A DNA stretch of 64,000 nucleotides from Bradyrhizobium sp. BR13661 (GCF_029892425.1 NZ_JARXWB010000017.1:116461-180460), one strand, 5' to 3'. Shown: positions 1 through 10,129, counted from the stretch's first letter. The notes: generated from the sequence alone by a model not told the origin. Program-made: numbers and translations.

Positions 1-2
1 TC

Positions 3-212
3 GTCCACATCAGCCAGCTCGCTTCGGCGCGCGTGCAGAAGACCTCCGACGTCGTCAAGGAAGGCGACAAGGTCAAGGTCAAGCTGCTCGGCTTCGACGA
101 CCGCGGCAAGACCCGCCTGTCGATGAAGGTCGTCGACCAGACCACCGGCGAAGACCTCGAAGGCAAGGGCGGCGAGGGCGAGAAGGCTCCGCGCGAAGCA
201 GCCGGCGAGTAA
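3..212 (+). CDS. pnp: Polynucleotide phosphorylase, C-terminal end (partial)
   Basis: Only the last 69 codons are inside the window; the reading frame is open from base 3 to the TAA at 210-212. The peptide starts VHISQLASARV and continues with KVKVKLLGFDDRGKTRLSMK, which is the end of the S1 RNA-binding domain of PNPase, followed by a charged Gly/Glu-rich tail ending EAAGE. PNPase is a phosphorolytic 3'-5' exoribonuclease of the RNA degradosome. The assignment rests on the S1 segment and tail alone, so another S1 protein is conceivable, but the pnp-type C-terminus fits best. Confidence 0.8.
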   Translation, partial: VHISQLASARVQKTSDVVKEGDKVKVKLLGFDDRGKTRLSMKVVDQTTGEDLEGKGGEGEKAPREAAGE

Positions 213-228
213 ATCTCGCTCACGTACC

Positions 229-264
229 AAAAAAGAAGGGCGGCCTCGCGGTCGCCCTTTTTTG
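229..264 (+). terminator. Rho-independent terminator after pnp
   Basis: An A-rich stretch leads into the stem GGGCGGCC / GGTCGCCC (one G-T pair) with a TCGC loop, followed by a run of six T. Because A-tract and T-tract flank both sides, it can also act on katG, which converges from the other strand and ends at 287. Confidence 0.85.
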
Positions 265-286
265 TTTGTGTCTCGTTCGCCGTCGA

Positions 287-2449
<2,163 letters not shown>

Positions 2450-2541
2450 GAATACCTCCTCTGGTGGCGTCGCACTCGCGCCATTGACCAGGTGGAATCA
2501 CTCTAAGCGCCACGTTCGATCAGGGGAAGTTGACTTTAATG

Positions 2542-2552
2542 ATCGCTGCGAT
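2542..2552. promoter_or_regulatory. Candidate OxyR operator in the katG-oxyR divergent promoter
   Basis: The 114-base gap between the katG and oxyR starts contains the perfect inverted repeat ATCGC-T-GCGAT, followed at once by AGG; the larger element includes a GATAG core resembling OxyR half-sites. A TTGACT at 2530-2535 could be a -35 for oxyR. Position and symmetry suggest the shared OxyR site, but the full four-part OxyR consensus is not seen. Confidence 0.4.
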
Positions 2553-2563
2553 AGGTTTTTCTG

Positions 2564-3490
2564 ATGATCAATCTGACGCTGCGCCAGCTGCGGTATTTCG
2601 ATGCCTTGGCACGTCACGGCCATTTCGGCCGCGCCGCGGAGTCCTGCTCCATCTCGCAGCCGGCGCTGTCGATGCAGATCAAGGAACTTGAGGAGGCGCT
2701 CGGCGGCCTGCTGCTGGAGCGCAGCGCCCGCCAGGTGGGACTGACCCGGTTCGGCGAGGAGCTCGCACAACGCGTCCGCGACATCCTGCGCTCGGTCGAT
2801 GAGCTCGGCGATTTCGCCCGGGCCTCGCAGGACCGTTTTGCCGGACGCCTGCGCATCGGCATGATCCCGACCATCGCGCCGTATCTCCTGCCCAAGATCA
2901 CCAAGAATCTCACGCGCATGCATCCGGAGCTCGACATCCGCGTGCGCGAGACCATGACGCCGCGGCTGATCCAGGAATTGGTCGAGGGCCGGCTCGACAC
3001 CGCCATCGTCGCGCTGCCGGTCTCCGAACCCTCGCTCACCGAGGTCGCCCTGTTCGAGGAAAAATTCCTGCTGGTGCGGCCGGGCACGGATGCGGGCACG
3101 CCAGCGCCGTCGCGCGAGATGATGCGCGAGATGCGCTTGTTGCTGCTCGAAGAGGGCCATTGTTTCCGCGACCAGGCGCTGTCGTTCTGCAACATGCAAT
3201 CGGCACCGCCCCGTGAGATGCTGGATGCGAATTCGCTATCGACGCTGGTGCAGATGGTCAGCGCCGGCATCGGCGTCACCCTGATTCCGGAGATGGCGGT
3301 CTCGGTGGAGACGCGTTCGGCCTCGGTCTCGCTGTCGCGCTTCCGCGACCCCGAGCCCTCGCGCACGATCGGCATGGTCTGGCGCAAGACAAGCCCGCTG
3401 GCCCGGCAGCTGCTGCAGATCTCCGAGGTGGTGTGCCTGTCAGCCGGCAAGGCGCGGCCGCGGCAGGCCGTGCGCAGCCAGAAGGCTTGA
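2564..3490 (+). CDS. oxyR: Hydrogen peroxide sensor OxyR (LysR family)
   Basis: A 308-residue LysR-type regulator. The N-terminal winged helix-turn-helix (about residues 3-62) contains HFGRAAESCSISQPALS. The substrate-domain segment EEGHCFRDQALSFC carries Cys200 and Cys209, matching the Cys199/Cys208 pair whose disulfide activates E. coli OxyR, so this is OxyR rather than a generic LysR protein. It lies divergent from katG, its expected target. The ribosome site before ATG 2564 is weak (GATAGG). An acetyltransferase gene starts 8 bases after its stop and may be cotranscribed. Confidence 0.95.
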   Translation: MINLTLRQLRYFDALARHGHFGRAAESCSISQPALSMQIKELEEALGGLLLERSARQVGLTRFGEELAQRVRDILRSVDELGDFARASQDRFAGRLRIGMIPTIAPYLLPKITKNLTRMHPELDIRVRETMTPRLIQELVEGRLDTAIVALPVSEPSLTEVALFEEKFLLVRPGTDAGTPAPSREMMREMRLLLLEEGHCFRDQALSFCNMQSAPPREMLDANSLSTLVQMVSAGIGVTLIPEMAVSVETRSASVSLSRFRDPEPSRTIGMVWRKTSPLARQLLQISEVVCLSAGKARPRQAVRSQKA

Positions 3491-3497
3491 GGCCGCG

Positions 3498-3956
3498 ATG
3501 TCGGATCCGATCATTCGCCCCGCCCGCACCGAGGAATATGACGAGATCGGCCGCGTCTGGATGGAGAGCTGGGTCTCCACCGGCCTCGCCGAGGCCAGCG
3601 AATTCCTGCTGGCGAACCTGCGTGCGCGCATCCGGCGCGAGATCGAGGACGGCTGGAGCCTGTTCGTCGCCGACGACGCCGGCACCATCGCCGCGATGCT
3701 GGCGCTGCATCTGCCAAAACTCTATCTCGACATGCTGTTCGTCGGCCCTCCCTATCAGGGGCAATCGCTCGGCCGGAAACTGCTCGCCTTCACGCGCGCG
3801 CAGATGCCTGACGAGATATACCTGCGCTGCGTCCGCGAGAACGAAAAGGCCTGGCGCTGGTACGAGCGCGAGGGATTTGTGTTCGAGGGGGAAGAGCTCT
3901 CCCCGGTCACAGGCTTCGTGATGAAGTGCTATCGATGGAAGCGGGCCGCCGGGTAG
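3498..3956 (+). CDS. GNAT-family N-acetyltransferase
   Basis: A 152-residue protein with the GNAT fold: the N-terminal segment begins IIRPARTEEYDEIGRVW, the acetyl-CoA binding motif A reads YQGQSLGRKLL (about 91-101), and the motif B region is VRENEKAWRWYEREGFV. It would transfer an acetyl group to an unknown amine substrate in the cytoplasm. Its start is 8 bases after the oxyR stop, so it is probably in the oxyR transcript; whether it has any role in the peroxide response is unknown. Confidence 0.85.
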   Translation: MSDPIIRPARTEEYDEIGRVWMESWVSTGLAEASEFLLANLRARIRREIEDGWSLFVADDAGTIAAMLALHLPKLYLDMLFVGPPYQGQSLGRKLLAFTRAQMPDEIYLRCVRENEKAWRWYEREGFVFEGEELSPVTGFVMKCYRWKRAAG

Positions 3957-4046
3957 GCACCGAACTCCGGACGCAGCTTGCGGTTGTCACAATCCCAACT
4001 TAGTCTGGCGTGTCCGACGTCTCCAGCCCCTGGTCTCCCGGAATCC

Positions 4047-4862
4047 ATGGTTCGAATTGCTGTCTCGCTGATCGCGCTGCTATCCCTTTTGACGTCGGCA
4101 GCCGCACAAACGCCTCCCGCTCCGTCTGCCCCCGCCAAGCCTGCAGCAAAGAAACAGGCGCCGAAAGCGGCCGCCGGTGCACGGGCCCCGGCATCGACAG
4201 AAACCGGTCCCTGCCAGATCGGCGTCATTTCCGCGATCGGAGACCAGTTTTCGGTCCAGCATGTCGGCCTCACGATGTTCGGTAACGAATATCTGGAGGC
4301 GCCGATCGATGCGTGGGGCCTCGACGATCTCCTGGTCACGCGGGTTCGTGCCGCGGCTCCCGGCATCGCGGTCCGAAAGATCACTTACGCCAATGGCGCC
4401 TTCAGACCGTATTATCACCCCGAAGCAAAGCTGTTCCGTAATAACCGCGACGACCTGACAGCCCTGGTGCGTCAGATCGCCGGCGGCGCCAATTGCGAAC
4501 GTTACATCGTTGCCACGAAATCCCGCGTTTCGGTTGATGGCACCAACCAGTCAATCGAAGGCGTCGGAGTCTACAAGAATTGGGCGAGTCCTTCCGGACG
4601 AGGCGTCGTGGTCGCTTATTTTCTTCTGAACGTATTCGACGGGCGCACCTTTGAGATCCACCGGGCACCCTCCCGGAATTTCGGAGATGTGCTTGCATCG
4701 AGTTTCTCGAACAAGAACGACGACATTCGCATTCTCAACGATCTCGACTTTCCCAAAACACCGGAGCAGGCGACCAACAACGCGACGCTGCGCGACTGCG
4801 CGCGTAGCCTGATCACAGCAAAGCTGGACAAGTTCTTGCCCGCGTACATCAAGGGCGAGTAA
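4047..4862 (+). CDS. Secreted protein of unknown function (paralogue of the next gene)
   Basis: I do not recognise the family. The chosen ATG at 4047 gives a clear signal peptide (MVRIAVSLIALLSLLTSAAAQ), followed by a Pro/Ala/Lys-rich linker to about residue 50 and then a globular domain; starts further upstream would bury the signal. The domain shares an ordered set of motifs with the next gene: a Cys-containing start (GPCQIGV), GDQF, GLTMF, WGLDDL, a second Cys (NC at about 151), FDGR and a C-terminal LDKFLP. The two conserved Cys could form a disulfide in the periplasm. The predicted protein is 271 residues; 6 bases separate its stop from the longest reading of the paralogue. Confidence 0.75.
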   Translation: MVRIAVSLIALLSLLTSAAAQTPPAPSAPAKPAAKKQAPKAAAGARAPASTETGPCQIGVISAIGDQFSVQHVGLTMFGNEYLEAPIDAWGLDDLLVTRVRAAAPGIAVRKITYANGAFRPYYHPEAKLFRNNRDDLTALVRQIAGGANCERYIVATKSRVSVDGTNQSIEGVGVYKNWASPSGRGVVVAYFLLNVFDGRTFEIHRAPSRNFGDVLASSFSNKNDDIRILNDLDFPKTPEQATNNATLRDCARSLITAKLDKFLPAYIKGE

Positions 4863-4934
4863 GCGCCTATGCCGACGCGACAGGCCGAAGGATCAAGTTT
4901 GGCTGCGCCTGCGAACACCGTTGCGTCCAGTATC

Positions 4935-5801
4935 ATGGCCCGGCTGTTCGTCGTCACGATCATCCTGTGGTGTTTTGCAACCCAGGCTCGGGCACAAATT
5001 CAATTGGAGACGGCAGGATCAGCCGTCAAACAAGCCAACGGCAAGACGAGCACGCGGCGCGAGGCGACGGGTAAGCCCGCTTCCGCCGACCCTTGCGACT
5101 TCGGTGTCGTCGTCACCACTGGCGATGAGTTCACGCTTCAGACGACCGGCCTGACCATATTTCAGTACAAGAAGACGGTCATTCCGATCCCGGGCTGGGG
5201 CCTCAACGATCTGATCTTCGCGCGGATTCGCGCCACGATCCCAGCTGGCGTATCCGTTCTGAGAATCCCCTACAACCCGGCGAAATTTCCTCCCCACGAT
5301 GAATCGAAGGACACGTTGAAGGACAGGTTGTTCCGCGATCTCAACGCGGAGCTGGCCGAATACATGCGCCAGGTCGCGAAAGGAACGAATTGCCGGCACT
5401 ACATCCAGATCCTCAATTCGATCAGCCCAATCGGGTCATCGAACTATACGGTCCGCGGCTTCGGCATCCTCAATCAGGATGTGGTGCTCGGGCGTCGCAT
5501 CTTTCTCTATGCCCTGGCGTTTATTCGCATCTTTGACGGCCGCGACTTCTCTGTCGTCAGACAGAGCTCTGCGCTGATCAACGTGCATCATTCCCTGGCG
5601 GTGCAGAGGCTTTTGGGCAGGCTACTCGGCGGTCCTTATCGCGAGTTGCCCGCAGAATCGTTTCCAACGCGCCCTGAAGATGCCGCCGACAATCCAGTGC
5701 TGCGCGACAGCGTGCGCGCCATGCTAACGGAAAGTCTCGACAAGACGCTGCCGCTCATGCTCGGGTTGCAACGAGCGGCACGCGACAGCGACGCGCGCTG
5801 A
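4935..5801 (+). CDS. Secreted protein of unknown function (paralogue of the previous gene)
   Basis: The 288-residue product starts with a signal peptide (MARLFVVTIILWCFATQARAQ); an upstream ATG at 4869 in frame would add 22 residues and hide it, so 4935 is preferred. It repeats the motif order of the preceding gene: PCDFGV, GDEF, GLTIF, WGLNDL, NC, FDGR, and LDKTLP near the end, so the pair is a tandem duplication that has diverged strongly. It has an Arg/Lys-rich linker after the signal. Both genes probably form one transcription unit. Function unknown; an envelope role is inferred only from the signal peptides. Confidence 0.72.
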   Translation: MARLFVVTIILWCFATQARAQIQLETAGSAVKQANGKTSTRREATGKPASADPCDFGVVVTTGDEFTLQTTGLTIFQYKKTVIPIPGWGLNDLIFARIRATIPAGVSVLRIPYNPAKFPPHDESKDTLKDRLFRDLNAELAEYMRQVAKGTNCRHYIQILNSISPIGSSNYTVRGFGILNQDVVLGRRIFLYALAFIRIFDGRDFSVVRQSSALINVHHSLAVQRLLGRLLGGPYRELPAESFPTRPEDAADNPVLRDSVRAMLTESLDKTLPLMLGLQRAARDSDAR

Positions 5802-5842
5802 TCAACACGTCGCTTCCGCTCCTTTGCCCACCCCGCGGAGTC

Positions 5843-6643
5843 TTACTCCGGGTCCTTCAAATCGTCCGGCCGCGGCATCAGGACGATGTTATAGCCGGAA
5901 TCGACGTAGTGGATCTCGCCAGTCACACCGCCCGAGAGATCCGACAGCAGATACAGCGCCGAGCCGCCGAGCTCGTCGAGCGTGACGCCACGGCGAAGCG
6001 GCGAATGCTTCTGCATGAAGGCGAACATCGCGCGCGCTTCGCCGATGCCGGAGCCGGCGAGCGTGCGGATGGGGCCGGCCGAGATCGCGTTGACGCGGAT
6101 ACCACGCGGTCCGAAATCGGAAGCGAGATAGCGCACCGAGGCTTCCAGCGCTGCCTTGGCCACGCCCATCACGTTGTAGTTCGGCATCGACCGCTCGGAG
6201 GCGCCGAAGGTCAGCGTGATCATGCTGCCGCCATCCGTCATCAGCTCGGCCGCGCGCTTTGCGACCTCGGTGAAGGAGAAGCAGGAGATCACCATGGTGC
6301 GCGAGAAATTCTCGCGGCTGGTGTCGGCGTAGCGGCCCTTCAGCTCGTTCTTGTCGGCAAAGCCGATCGCGTGGATGACGAAGTCGAGCTTGCCCCACTT
6401 CTCACGGAGCACATCGAAGGTGGCGTCGACACTGGCGATGTCCTCGACATCGCAAGGCAGCACCAATTCGACACCGAGAGATTCCGCCAGCGGCTTGACG
6501 CGCTTGCCCAGCGCCTCGCCCTGGAAGGTGAAGGCGAGCTCGGCACCGTGAGCATGCAGCGTCTTCGCCATGCCCCAGGCGATCGAATGATCATTGGCGA
6601 TGCCCATGATCAGACCGCGCTTGCCTTTCATCAGACCTTCCAT
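5843..6643 (-). CDS. fabI: Enoyl-[acyl-carrier-protein] reductase (NADH) FabI
   Basis: Short-chain dehydrogenase-fold enzyme that reduces trans-2-enoyl-ACP in the last step of each fatty acid elongation cycle. From the ATG at 6643 it has 266 residues. The cofactor loop is GLIMGIANDHSIAWG, and the catalytic pair is Tyr156 and Lys163 in YNVMGVAK, the same numbering as in E. coli. The Tyr146 position of E. coli FabI is Phe here, as in InhA. A start 27 bases upstream is possible but lies inside an intergenic repeat, so it is rejected. It lies 174 bases downstream of fabB on the same strand; the gap is a palindromic repeat, so it may have separate expression. Confidence 0.95.
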   Translation of the reverse strand: MEGLMKGKRGLIMGIANDHSIAWGMAKTLHAHGAELAFTFQGEALGKRVKPLAESLGVELVLPCDVEDIASVDATFDVLREKWGKLDFVIHAIGFADKNELKGRYADTSRENFSRTMVISCFSFTEVAKRAAELMTDGGSMITLTFGASERSMPNYNVMGVAKAALEASVRYLASDFGPRGIRVNAISAGPIRTLAGSGIGEARAMFAFMQKHSPLRRGVTLDELGGSALYLLSDLSGGVTGEIHYVDSGYNIVLMPRPDDLKDPE

Positions 6644-6669
6644 TGCGTGCAAATCTCCGCTCTTCGTCA

Positions 6670-6787
6670 TGCCCGGGCATAGCCGTCTGAAGGACGGCGT
6701 CGCTTCGCTCGCCTATGTCCCGGGCATCCACGCCCTTCGCAGCCAGAAGTTAAGACGTGGATGGCCGGGACGAGCCCGGCCATGACG
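6670..6787. repeat. Palindromic intergenic repeat between fabB and fabI
   Basis: Nested inverted repeats fill the fabB-fabI gap: GCCCGGGCATAG pairs with CTATGTCCCGGGC, then ATCCACG pairs with CGTGGAT, and the end is the hairpin GGCCGGG-acga-GCCCGGCC. The final segment resembles the end of the irr 3' region (9471-9489). It probably belongs to a dispersed repeat family of the genus. Confidence 0.75.
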
Positions 6788-6817
6788 AGAAGAATCTCTA
6801 GTGCGTCGGCAATAACG

Positions 6818-8041
6818 TCACACGTCCATCCGGCTGAACACCAGTGTGGCGTTGGTGCCGCCGAAGCCGAACGAGTTCGAGAGCACGGTGCCGATCTTGA
6901 CGTTGTCGATGCGCTTGCGCACGATCGGCATGTCGGCGAAGACAGGATCGAGCTCCTGGATGTGAGCGCTCTCGCAGATGAAGCCGTTGTTCATCATCAG
7001 CAGCGAGTAGATCGCTTCCTGCACGCCGGTCGCGCCCAGCGAATGGCCGGTCAGCGCCTTGGTCGCCGAGATCGGCGGGCACTTTTCGCCGGCGCCGAAC
7101 ACGCGGCGGAGCGCGTCGATCTCAGGCGGATCGCCCGCCGGCGTCGAAGTCGCGTGCGGATTGATGTAGTCGACCTTGGTCTTCACCGTCGACATCGCCA
7201 TGCGCATGCAGCGCTCGGCGCCTTCACCCGACGGGGCGACCATGTCGTAACCGTCCGACGTCGCGCCATAGCCGACGATCTCGCCGTAGATGCGCGCGCC
7301 GCGCGCCTTGGCATGCTCGAGCTCTTCGAGCACCAGCACACCGGCGCCACCGGCAATGACGAAGCCGTCGCGGTTGACGTCATAGGGACGCGAGGCAGTG
7401 GCGGGCGTGTCGTTGTACTTCGACGACATCGCGCCCATCGCGTCGAACAGCACCGACAGCGACCAGTCCAGCTCCTCGCAGCCACCGGCGAAGATGACGT
7501 CCTGCTTGCCGATCTGGATCGTCTCATAGGCATTGCCGACACAATGGTTCGACGTCGCGCAGGCCGAAGAGATCGAATAGTTCACGCCTTTGATCTTGAA
7601 CCAGGTCGCGAGCGTCGCGGACGCCGTCGACGACATCGCCTTCGGCACGGCAAACGGACCGACGCGCTTTGGTCCCTTGGTGCGGGTGATGTCGGCCGAC
7701 TCGACGATGGTGCGAGCGGACGGGCCACCGGAGCCCATGATGATACCGGTGCGGATGTTGGAGACTTCCTCCGGGCCGAGGCCGGAGTCCTGGATCGCCT
7801 GCTCCATCGCGATGTGATTCCACGCCGCGCCCTGACCGAGAAAGCGCATCGCGCGACGATCGACGACCGTCGCAGGATCGAGCGTGGGCGCACCCTGCAC
7901 CTGCGAACGAAAGCCGAGCTCGGCATATTTCTCGGCCCGCGAAATGCCCGACTTCGCCTCGTGAAGGCTCGCAAGCACTTCCTGGGTGTTGTTTCCGATC
8001 GACGAGACGATACCCATCCCGGTGACCACAACCCGCCTCAT
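6818..8041 (-). CDS. fabB: Beta-ketoacyl-ACP synthase I FabB
   Basis: A 407-residue thiolase-fold condensing enzyme that elongates acyl-ACP and is needed for unsaturated fatty acids. The active-site Cys161 lies in SISSACATS; the two catalytic His are His296 (NPHATSTPAGD) and His333 (KALTGHSLGATG). The Cys-His-His set together with the position next to fabA identifies FabB rather than FabF. The start has GAGG 8 bases upstream and lies 39 bases after the fabA stop, so the two form an operon. Confidence 0.95.
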   Translation of the reverse strand: MRRVVVTGMGIVSSIGNNTQEVLASLHEAKSGISRAEKYAELGFRSQVQGAPTLDPATVVDRRAMRFLGQGAAWNHIAMEQAIQDSGLGPEEVSNIRTGIIMGSGGPSARTIVESADITRTKGPKRVGPFAVPKAMSSTASATLATWFKIKGVNYSISSACATSNHCVGNAYETIQIGKQDVIFAGGCEELDWSLSVLFDAMGAMSSKYNDTPATASRPYDVNRDGFVIAGGAGVLVLEELEHAKARGARIYGEIVGYGATSDGYDMVAPSGEGAERCMRMAMSTVKTKVDYINPHATSTPAGDPPEIDALRRVFGAGEKCPPISATKALTGHSLGATGVQEAIYSLLMMNNGFICESAHIQELDPVFADMPIVRKRIDNVKIGTVLSNSFGFGGTNATLVFSRMDV

Positions 8042-8080
8042 GACAGCCTCGCCTAAATCGTTGTCTTCTCGATGATGCGC

Positions 8081-8602
8081 TTAGCTCAGGCTCGTGCCCT
8101 GCTTGAACAGGCCGACCTTCAGATCCTTGGCGCGATAAATAATCTGGTCGTCGACCGAAAGCCATCCGTCGGCAATGCCGAGCACCAGCTTTGAACGCAT
8201 CACGCGCTTGATATCGACGTTGTACACAACCTTGCGAGCCTCGGGCAGCACCTGGCCGCCGAACTTCAGTTCGCTGAGGCCGAGTGCACGACCGCGACCT
8301 TCGCCACCGCTCCAACCCAGATAAAAGCCGACCATTTGCCACAGTGCATCGAGGCCCAGGCAGCCCGGCATCACGGGGTCGTTCTTGAAGTGGCAGCCGA
8401 AGAACCAGAGGTCGGATTTCACGTCGAGCTCGGCGCGCACCAGGCCCTTGCCGAATTCGCCGCCATGATCGTTAATTTCCGCGACGCGGTCGAACATGAG
8501 CATCGGCGGCAGGGGCAATTGCGCATTGCCGGGACCGAACATCTCACCGCGGGCACATGCCAGCAAATCTTCGTACTCGTAACCGTTGCGCCTGTTCAGC
8601 AT
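8081..8602 (-). CDS. fabA: 3-hydroxydecanoyl-ACP dehydratase/isomerase FabA
   Basis: A 173-residue hot-dog fold enzyme that dehydrates 3-hydroxydecanoyl-ACP and isomerises the product to the cis-3 form, the branch point to unsaturated fatty acids. The catalytic residues His71 and Asp85 are in GCHFKNDPVMPGCLGLD. The start at 8602 is favoured because the protein then matches E. coli FabA in length and because GAGG lies just upstream; an in-frame start at 8647 would add 15 unconserved residues. It is the first gene of fabA-fabB(-fabI) and is divergent from irr. Confidence 0.95.
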   Translation of the reverse strand: MLNRRNGYEYEDLLACARGEMFGPGNAQLPLPPMLMFDRVAEINDHGGEFGKGLVRAELDVKSDLWFFGCHFKNDPVMPGCLGLDALWQMVGFYLGWSGGEGRGRALGLSELKFGGQVLPEARKVVYNVDIKRVMRSKLVLGIADGWLSVDDQIIYRAKDLKVGLFKQGTSLS

Positions 8603-8860
8603 GCGGAAGCCTCTGTTTGAACCCCGATTGAGCGGCGTTTCTGGCAAAAATGGGCCCCGTCCTGCTCGGAAGGCAACACAAATTGCCGTCGTCAGGCGCC
8701 AATAACCGAGAGCTGGATAGACCGCAGACCGGGCCCCAATGCCTGGCCGCGCCTAAATCGGTTGAGCGGAACCGCGCGCTCTCTAACACAGGCCTTTTCG
8801 GGTAGCAAAGCGGTCCCATGAAGGTAGAATGACGGGGTGTCGCGCCGGTTCCTCTGCTGA

Positions 8861-8875
8861 TTAGAACCGCTCTAG
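8861..8875. promoter_or_regulatory. Candidate Irr-binding box (ICE-like)
   Basis: TTAGA-ACCGC-TCTAG matches the spacing of the iron control element of rhizobia (TTAGA, five central bases, TCTAA) with one mismatch. It lies about 80 bases upstream of the irr start and 260 bases from fabA, so it could serve Irr autoregulation or link fab expression to iron. Confidence 0.4.
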
Positions 8876-8887
8876 TTGCGAGAAACT

Positions 8888-8927
8888 TGCATCTGCATCT
8901 ATCTGTCCATATATTGCAGACAGATAG
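8888..8927 (+). promoter_or_regulatory. Candidate Fur operator in the irr promoter
   Basis: Two exact direct hexamers TGCATC (8888-8893, 8894-8899) are followed by the imperfect copy TATCTG, and a perfect 9-base inverted repeat CTATCTGTC / GACAGATAG (8899-8907, 8919-8927) overlaps them with an 11-base spacer. Published work on B. japonicum describes Fur binding to three imperfect direct hexamers in the irr promoter; this arrangement fits. The palindrome is an additional symmetry. Confidence 0.6.
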
Positions 8928-8953
8928 TGTTCACGCGTGCCCGAATTCTGGAA

Positions 8954-9442
8954 ATGAGCGAAAATAACGCGATCCGTCACGACGAGGATGCCCATGCGGC
9001 CCTTCTGTCCGGCCGCCAGCCGGCCCTGACCGGCTGCCCCTGGCATGACGTCAACGAAATGCTCCAGTCTGCCGGCCTGCGCCCGACGCGCCAGCGCATG
9101 GCTCTGGGCTGGCTGCTGTTCGGCAAGGGCGCGCGCCACCTCACGGCTGAAATGCTCTATGAGGAAGCAACCCTGGCCAAAGTGCCGGTGTCGCTCGCGA
9201 CCGTCTACAACACGCTGAACCAGCTGACCGATGCCGGCCTGCTGCGCCAGGTCAGCGTCGACGGCACCAAGACCTATTTCGACACCAACGTCACCACCCA
9301 CCATCACTACTACCTCGAGAACAGCCACGAGCTGGTCGATATCGAGGATCCGCATCTGGCGCTGTCCAAGATGCCGGAGGTGCCGGAGGGTTACGAGATC
9401 GCGCGCGTCGACATGGTCGTGCGCCTGCGCAAGAAGCGCTGA
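8954..9442 (+). CDS. irr: Iron response regulator Irr (Fur family)
   Basis: A 162-residue Fur-superfamily regulator that represses heme synthesis and other iron genes under iron limitation and is degraded when it binds heme. The N-terminal heme regulatory motif GCPWHD places Cys28 as ligand, and the second heme site HHH is at 116-118. The DNA-binding region is LRPTRQRMALGWLLF with SLATVYNTLNQL. The start at 8954 gives the known length; the in-frame upstream start at 8876 would overlap the operator. The protein closely resembles the Bradyrhizobium japonicum Irr, which supports the genus assignment. Divergent from fabA. Confidence 0.97.
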   Translation: MSENNAIRHDEDAHAALLSGRQPALTGCPWHDVNEMLQSAGLRPTRQRMALGWLLFGKGARHLTAEMLYEEATLAKVPVSLATVYNTLNQLTDAGLLRQVSVDGTKTYFDTNVTTHHHYYLENSHELVDIEDPHLALSKMPEVPEGYEIARVDMVVRLRKKR

Positions 9443-9503
9443 GATCGTCCACTGCTGATTTGATCGTGGTGGCCGGGCTCGTCCCGGCCATATTGTTTTA
9501 CAC

Positions 9504-9586
9504 CGTCATTCCGGGGCGGTGCGGAGCACCGAACCCGGAATCTCGAGATCCCGGGTTCGATGCTAAAGCATCGCCCCGGGATGACG
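9504..9586. repeat. Palindromic intergenic repeat downstream of irr
   Basis: Imperfect palindrome with outer arms CGTCATTCCGGGGCG and CGCCCCGGGATGACG and inner arms GAACCCGG(GA) and CCCGGGTTC. A shorter hairpin GGCCGGG-ctcg-TCCCGGCC (9471-9489) precedes it and may terminate irr. The element sits between convergent irr and the SH3 gene. Confidence 0.75.
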
Positions 9587-9595
9587 CCTTCGACG

Positions 9596-10129
9596 TCAGT
9601 TGACCTGCTCGTCCGTATAGACGCCCCAAAGGCGTTCCTGCTGGATCCAGCCATCAAAGCCGCTGCCGGTGATGTGGCACCAGTTGGTGGTGCATTTTTT
9701 CACCGTGGTGACGACGCCGGCCTGGAGCTTTGCGGCAACCGCGCTGTCGGGATCGGCGCGGTCATAGATCGGCGCGAGATCGTCCTTGTTCTTCATGGTG
9801 ACCACCGCAGTGCGGCGGCCCGACAGCAGGGAGTGATAGACCCAGCCCTCGGCGCCTTCGGAATCGCGCACCCGGCGCCAGTTCTCGAACTCGGCGGTGA
9901 TTTCGACCGGCAAGCCGGCGCGGGTGTAGACCCAGGCCACGTCATTATCCTTGGTCGGGCCGGCGCGGACGTTGACGTGATCCGATTTGAGACTGACATA
10001 GCGCGGCACCGGCAGGCCGCTGGCGGTCTGGGGGGTGGTGTCCTTGGCCGAATGCGAGGGGCCGACCGAGGCGCTCAACCAGGTGCAAACGAGCGCCATC
10101 ACCGAACAAAAACGCCCCAACGCCATCAA
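9596..10129 (-). CDS. Secreted bacterial SH3-domain protein
   Basis: A 177-residue protein with a signal peptide (MMALGRFCSVMALVCTWLSASVG) and a bacterial SH3 module: YVSLKSDHVNVRAGP at about 44-58, then PVEITAEFENWRRVRDSEGAEGWVYHSLLSG. A second SH3-like stretch near the C-terminus ends WCHITGSGFDGWIQQERLWGVY. Such proteins usually act in the periplasm and are thought to bind cell-wall peptides; the target is unknown here. It converges on irr across a repeat and stands divergent from the dehydrogenase at 10442. Confidence 0.85.
   Translation of the reverse strand: MMALGRFCSVMALVCTWLSASVGPSHSAKDTTPQTASGLPVPRYVSLKSDHVNVRAGPTKDNDVAWVYTRAGLPVEITAEFENWRRVRDSEGAEGWVYHSLLSGRRTAVVTMKNKDDLAPIYDRADPDSAVAAKLQAGVVTTVKKCTTNWCHITGSGFDGWIQQERLWGVYTDEQVN

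Larger units (their letters stand above)
8603..8953. other. Divergent fabA-irr intergenic region
   Basis: About 350 bases without a gene, carrying the promoters of fabA (minus) and irr (plus). The fabA-proximal 250 bases show no feature I can name. The irr-proximal part holds the candidate Irr box (8861-8875) and Fur-type repeats (8888-8927) listed separately. Confidence 0.7.
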
